A stretch of DNA of 17,163 bases from Phycisphaerales bacterium UBA2266 (GTDB lineage Bacteria > Planctomycetota > Phycisphaerae > Sedimentisphaerales > Anaerobacaceae), in NCBI GenBank assembly GCA_002347125.1, contig DDXG01000382.1:1077-18239 (forward strand), written 5' to 3'. A program made the translations under genes and the position numbers. Shown piece by piece: positions 14,411 to 17,163 of the stretch (the first letter of the stretch is position 1; every line of letters starts with the position of its first letter). The notes under the pieces are model-generated. The model was given only the letters and a program-made list of their open reading frames with translations, did no database searches and was not told the DNA's origin.

Positions 14411-14983
14411 TCAGTAGTTCAGTGCTTCCAACTCAAAATGCGCCTGCGGATGCCCACAGGCCGGGCAGACCTGCGGCGCCCCCACACCAGTATGCACATA
14501 GCCGCAGTTGCGACACACCCAGCGAACCGGCTCGCCTCGCTTGAACACCAATCCCTTGTTAATGTTCTCCGCCAGCTTCAGGTACCGCTGTTCGTGACGC
14601 GCCTCGGCCACGGCGATACTGCGGAACACCGTGGCCACTTCCTTGAACCCCTCTTTCTCCGCGACCTCGGCGAAGCTCGGATACATCTGCGTGGTCTCAT
14701 AGCGCTCTCCGGCCGCAGCCTCCTTGAGATTCTCAAGCGTGCTGCCGATGACCCCCGCCGGAAACGCCGCCACGATCTCCGTCTCGCCGCCTTCGAGGAA
14801 CTTGAACTCGCGTTTCGCGTGCTCTTTCTCCTGCCCGGCGGTTTCTTCAAAGATGGCCGCAATCTGCACGTAACCTTCCTTCTTCGCCTGGCCGGCGTAG
14901 TACGTGTAGCGGTTTCTTGCCTGCGATTCCCCGGCGAATGCGGCCAACAGATTCCTCTCCGTCTGCGTTCCTTTGATACTCAT
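14411..14983 (-). CDS. rbr: Rubrerythrin
   Basis: 190 aa, the canonical two-domain form. It reduces hydrogen peroxide to water in the cytoplasm of anaerobes. The ferritin-like domain carries the diiron ligands Glu19 (AFAGESQA), Glu52 and His55 (GQEKEHA), Glu96 and Glu127/His130 (AEARH). The C-terminal rubredoxin domain has Cys157, Cys160 (CRNCGYVH) and Cys173, Cys176 (CPACGHPQ). All key residues are present. The ATG at 14983 has AGGAGA 7 nt upstream; 13 further upstream codons are open but lack a ribosome site. It begins 35 bp after perR and lies 22 bp before sodN, making it the first structural gene of the operon. Confidence 0.97.
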   Translation of the reverse strand: MSIKGTQTERNLLAAFAGESQARNRYTYYAGQAKKEGYVQIAAIFEETAGQEKEHAKREFKFLEGGETEIVAAFPAGVIGSTLENLKEAAAGERYETTQMYPSFAEVAEKEGFKEVATVFRSIAVAEARHEQRYLKLAENINKGLVFKRGEPVRWVCRNCGYVHTGVGAPQVCPACGHPQAHFELEALNY

Positions 14984-15018
14984 ACCTTGTTCTCCTGTAC
15001 TCGAATGCCCAATATTCA

Positions 15019-15507
15019 TCATCTGACGCTATGTGTCTGCGGGGTTTCCATGCACCTGTCACAAACGCCCTCGTAATAGACTGTACTCCTGAGAATGCTA
15101 AAGGCCTGATTCAGGCCCTTTGGCGCCGGAGGATGAGCGACCATCTCATCATCGCAATCCACGACCCGACGGCACCGGATGCACCGGAAATGCACGTGGT
15201 CGCTCAGCCTGCCGTCAAACCGCTTGGGTTCGCCCGTCCCTTCCACGACGAACGCAGCACCAATTCTCACCAGCGTCCCCAGCGTCCGGTTGACCGTATC
15301 CAGCGAGATATTCGGATACCGCTGACGGACTACCCGGCATACACCCTCGGCCGATGGGTGCGCGTCGCTGGCCACCAGTGCCTCATACACCGCCAGCCGT
15401 TGCGGCGTCAATCGAAGACCGGCCTCCCTACAGAGCCGCTCAAACCGCGACGCCACCGTCGCCTGCTGCTCCGTGCCGTATCTGAAGTCCAACTTCGTCG
15501 TGTGCAT
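15019..15507 (-). CDS. perR: PerR-like Fur-family peroxide regulator
   Basis: 162 aa. It should be a DNA-binding repressor that senses peroxide through iron-catalysed oxidation of a histidine. The winged helix covers about 20-95 (GLRLTPQRLAVYEAL, then SLDTVNRTL). Structural zinc cysteines are Cys109/Cys112 and Cys149/Cys152. The regulatory-metal set of PerR is present: His50, Asp98 (RFDG), His104 and His106 (SDHVHF) and Asp117 (VVD). Aspartate at the last position, where Fur has glutamate, favours PerR over Fur. The ATG at 15507 has only a poorly placed AGGA, so a GTG near 15450 is possible. It heads an operon of six oxygen-defence genes behind a recognisable promoter. Self-repression is likely but no standard Per box was found. 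Confidence 0.9.
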   Translation of the reverse strand: MHTTKLDFRYGTEQQATVASRFERLCREAGLRLTPQRLAVYEALVASDAHPSAEGVCRVVRQRYPNISLDTVNRTLGTLVRIGAAFVVEGTGEPKRFDGRLSDHVHFRCIRCRRVVDCDDEMVAHPPAPKGLNQAFSILRSTVYYEGVCDRCMETPQTHSVR

Positions 15508-15552
15508 ATCCTGGACGCTTCTAAACTGGCTGAGTGCCGCGTGTTACCGTTG

Positions 15553-15571
15553 TAGGAGTCGTTTAATCCTA
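15553..15571. promoter_or_regulatory. Candidate operator, TAGGA-N9-TCCTA
   Basis: TAGGA and TCCTA form a perfect 5-bp inverted repeat with a 9-nt spacer, about 7-25 nt downstream of the predicted perR start of transcription. A related half, TAGGAGCGACTC, lies at 15591-15602 inside the promoter spacer, and GAGTCG (15556-15561) is the reverse complement of CGACTC (15597-15602). Position fits autorepression. It does not match the TTATAATNATTATAA Per box. Confidence 0.35.
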
Positions 15572-15584
15572 GTTAGTGTGCAGT

Positions 15585-15640
15585 ACAATATAGGAGCGAC
15601 TCTTGTTCGTCAACTGGCTGCAAAAAATTTCTCAAAAAAA
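15585..15640 (-). promoter_or_regulatory. Sigma70-like promoter of the perR operon with UP element
   Basis: On the minus strand the -35 is TTGACG (15613-15608), then 17 nt, then -10 TATTGT (15590-15585), predicting a start near 15578. Upstream, A6 (15622-15627) and A7 (15634-15640) on the plus strand give T-tracts about 12 nt apart at roughly -44 to -62, where an UP element binds the alpha subunit. This is the best promoter in the window and lies about 70 nt before perR. Confidence 0.6.
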
Positions 15641-15820
15641 CACCCCCTCCGCTATTGGGTCTTTCCGCGAAACGGCTACGCCGATTGCCTAACGAGCCCG
15701 TCGAACCAGCCCGCCAGCCCCCACATTGCATACCGGCACCCGCGAGACCGCCCGACTCCCCAGAACTGTAAGTCATTATATAGAAACAATTTACCGAAGG
15801 AGGCCAGCCAATCCCCCCTT

Positions 15821-15851
15821 CTCAGTGGTCTCTGCGATCTCTGCGGTGAAA
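15821..15851. repeat. Low-complexity tract, TCTCTGCG repeats
   Basis: TCTCTGCG occurs at 15829-15836 and 15838-15845, with CTCAGTGG before it, just past the stop of the DUF1080-PHP gene. Read on the minus strand it is a CACCGCAGAGATCGCAGAGA type of tract. It resembles the other word-like tracts in manner, with different words. Confidence 0.5.
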
Positions 15852-15857
15852 TAACCT

Positions 15858-17163
15858 CTAACGCCGATTCCACCGGTCCACCGCCCTCTGACCGGCCCGG
15901 CGCGGCGTGAAGAAATCCTCCTTCGTCAGGCCGCATTCGCGGATCATCCGCTTGCTGTACTCCAAATCCCCCAAGTCATCACGGCCCCCATTGTTCGTCC
16001 CACATGTGAACTTCACCCCCTCGGCCTTGCACAAGAGGATAAAAGCCCTACTCGGCAGCATGAACCGCGAGTTGATCTCCACGGCCACCTGATGCTCCTT
16101 CGCCGCCCGGACCACCCGTGTCATCCGCTCCGGCGTCCATAGGGCATCATATTCTCCGGCAATGACCGCCGGCAGAAACGTCGGGTTCACGTAAATATCT
16201 ATAGGCTCGTTACTTATGATAGCAACCGTCCGATCCACCAACATATCCATAAACCGCTGCCTGTCGTCAACGAACACCTCATCCGGCATCCACAGCCGCA
16301 TCCTCCGCCCCTTGTCGTCCGTCCACGTCATCGAATCCGTGAAGATGTAGTCGAACTTCGCCATCGCTTCCCGCGAAACCAGCGTCATCCACTCGCGCCC
16401 CTCCCCCTGAATCGCCTTGTACACCGGCTGCCCATCCAATTCCCGTAGAAACGCATGGAGCCCCTCGTCGTCCTGACAAGGGAACCCCACCCCGCAATTC
16501 AGCGCCACGCCGAACTTCACGGCCCGCCGTTGGGCATCCGCAACCGCCTCCTCGATGGTCAATCCCCCCTTGAGGTGTACGTGCAGGTCCTCCAGCTTCC
16601 AGTCAATCACCGGCAGCGGCCGGACCCGGATATTCCGGTAGTAGACCGTGCTGCCCGGATCATGCCCCTGCAGCGCGAACATTCCGCTCGAAAGGGCCCG
16701 CCTGCGCCGCCCGCGGCCGTCGCCCGCCGTCCAGTCCACCACCTGCTTGCCGTCGACATTCACGATCACCCGATTGCCCTGCACAATCACATGCTGCGTG
16801 AACCATACATCGTCCCCGACAACGGCCTGCCTGACATCCTGTATCCCGTACAGACTGCCCGTTCTCAGGGGGTCCGGCCTGTACGAGTTGTTCACCTGCA
16901 CCTCGAAACCCTTGCCCGGCCAGCCGCTCTCCTGGTACGCCGTGTGGAAGTATATCCCCCCATTCGACCCCGCTTTGGTCATCACGTCCACCCTCAGCTC
17001 GAATTCGGTGAACAGGGCGTTTTCCACCGGCCCGGCGTAGAACAGATGGCTGGTTGGCCCGCTTGCCACAATCGCCCCATCGGCTACCTTGAACGTCCCC
17101 GCATTCTCTCCAACCTTCCACCCCGCCAAGCTCTTGCCGTCAAACAGCGAGACCCACCCCTGC
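15858..17163 (-). CDS. DUF1080 (3-keto-disaccharide hydrolase-like) fused to PHP-like domain, 5' partial
   Basis: 434 residues are visible; the N-terminus lies beyond the right edge, because the frame is open to the edge and its first residues QGWVSLFDGKSLAGWK are the usual start of the DUF1080 domain (PF06439, concanavalin-like fold). That domain runs to about 182, ending YYRNIRVRPLPVIDW. A PHP-like domain follows: DLHVHLKGG (192-200) has the HxH metal motif, VNPTFLP (about 325-331) and AVEINSRFMLPS (360-371) follow the PHP order. The usual final motif GSDAH is replaced by GTNNGGRDD (388-396), so one metal ligand set is altered. DUF1080 proteins are linked to 3-keto-glycoside hydrolysis and are often secreted. 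A role in sugar breakdown is likely; the PHP activity is unknown. It is followed by 350 bp before perR and probably forms a separate unit. Confidence 0.85.
   Translation of the reverse strand, partial: QGWVSLFDGKSLAGWKVGENAGTFKVADGAIVASGPTSHLFYAGPVENALFTEFELRVDVMTKAGSNGGIYFHTAYQESGWPGKGFEVQVNNSYRPDPLRTGSLYGIQDVRQAVVGDDVWFTQHVIVQGNRVIVNVDGKQVVDWTAGDGRGRRRRALSSGMFALQGHDPGSTVYYRNIRVRPLPVIDWKLEDLHVHLKGGLTIEEAVADAQRRAVKFGVALNCGVGFPCQDDEGLHAFLRELDGQPVYKAIQGEGREWMTLVSREAMAKFDYIFTDSMTWTDDKGRRMRLWMPDEVFVDDRQRFMDMLVDRTVAIISNEPIDIYVNPTFLPAVIAGEYDALWTPERMTRVVRAAKEHQVAVEINSRFMLPSRAFILLCKAEGVKFTCGTNNGGRDDLGDLEYSKRMIRECGLTKEDFFTPRRAGQRAVDRWNRR

Larger units (their letters stand above)
15508..15857. other. 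350-bp gap between the DUF1080-PHP gene and perR
   Basis: The gap holds the perR promoter and candidate operator at its left end and a low-complexity tract at its right end. The middle (about 15645-15815) has only short inverted repeats, such as CGGC-TAC-GCCG, and no gene that I can support. Confidence 0.6.

Noticed and set aside
15573..15776. 67-codon minus-strand frame upstream of perR
   Set aside because: It overlaps the promoter, has no ribosome site and Gly/Arg/Ser-rich shadow composition.

Overview
The window looks like part of a high-GC genome of an anaerobic or microaerophilic bacterium, most probably a planctomycete of the Phycisphaerae type. This is an inference from gene content: Tat-exported Gfo/Idh/MocA and TIM-barrel sugar enzymes, a PmoA-family (DUF6807) protein, a DUF1080 domain fused to a PHP-like domain, a Na+-NQR cluster, and superoxide reductase, rubrerythrin and an exported Ni-SOD side by side. 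No rRNA, tRNA, CRISPR array, transposase or integrase was seen.

Layout. (1) Positions 1-4952 are a carbohydrate region. A minus-strand pair (TIM-barrel isomerase-like protein, then a GT4 glycosyltransferase that runs off the left edge) is divergent from a plus-strand Gfo/Idh/MocA oxidoreductase and a PmoA-family protein. (2) Positions 5143-15507 hold fourteen genes, all on the minus strand. In transcription order they are: perR, rubrerythrin, exported nickel superoxide dismutase, thiol peroxidase, desulfoferrodoxin, ferritin and a second ferritin-like diiron protein; then nqrB, nqrC, nqrD, nqrE and nqrF (no nqrA); then a conserved protein of unknown function, rubredoxin and glucose-6-phosphate dehydrogenase. 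(3) Positions 15858-17163 are a DUF1080-PHP fusion whose N-terminus lies beyond the right edge.

How the genes may work together. A sigma70-like promoter with an A/T-rich upstream element precedes perR, and gaps of 2-50 bp link it to six oxygen-defence genes. Ni-SOD would act outside the cytoplasmic membrane. Desulfoferrodoxin, rubrerythrin and Tpx would reduce superoxide and peroxide inside, and the two ferritin-like proteins would hold iron. Rubredoxin is the usual electron donor to superoxide reductase and rubrerythrin. Zwf makes NADPH, and Nqr couples NADH oxidation to Na+ export. The supply of electrons from these genes to the detoxifying enzymes is inferred from gene order only.

The least explained material is intergenic. 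Several gaps hold short near-repeated words that recur in scrambled order on both strands (about 3765-4001, 4953-5142, 8588-8863, with smaller tracts at 1-30, 2414-2434 and 15821-15851). A separate GTGGGC...TCTTGCCCACGCT hairpin occurs once between genes and once inside the 3' end of nqrD.
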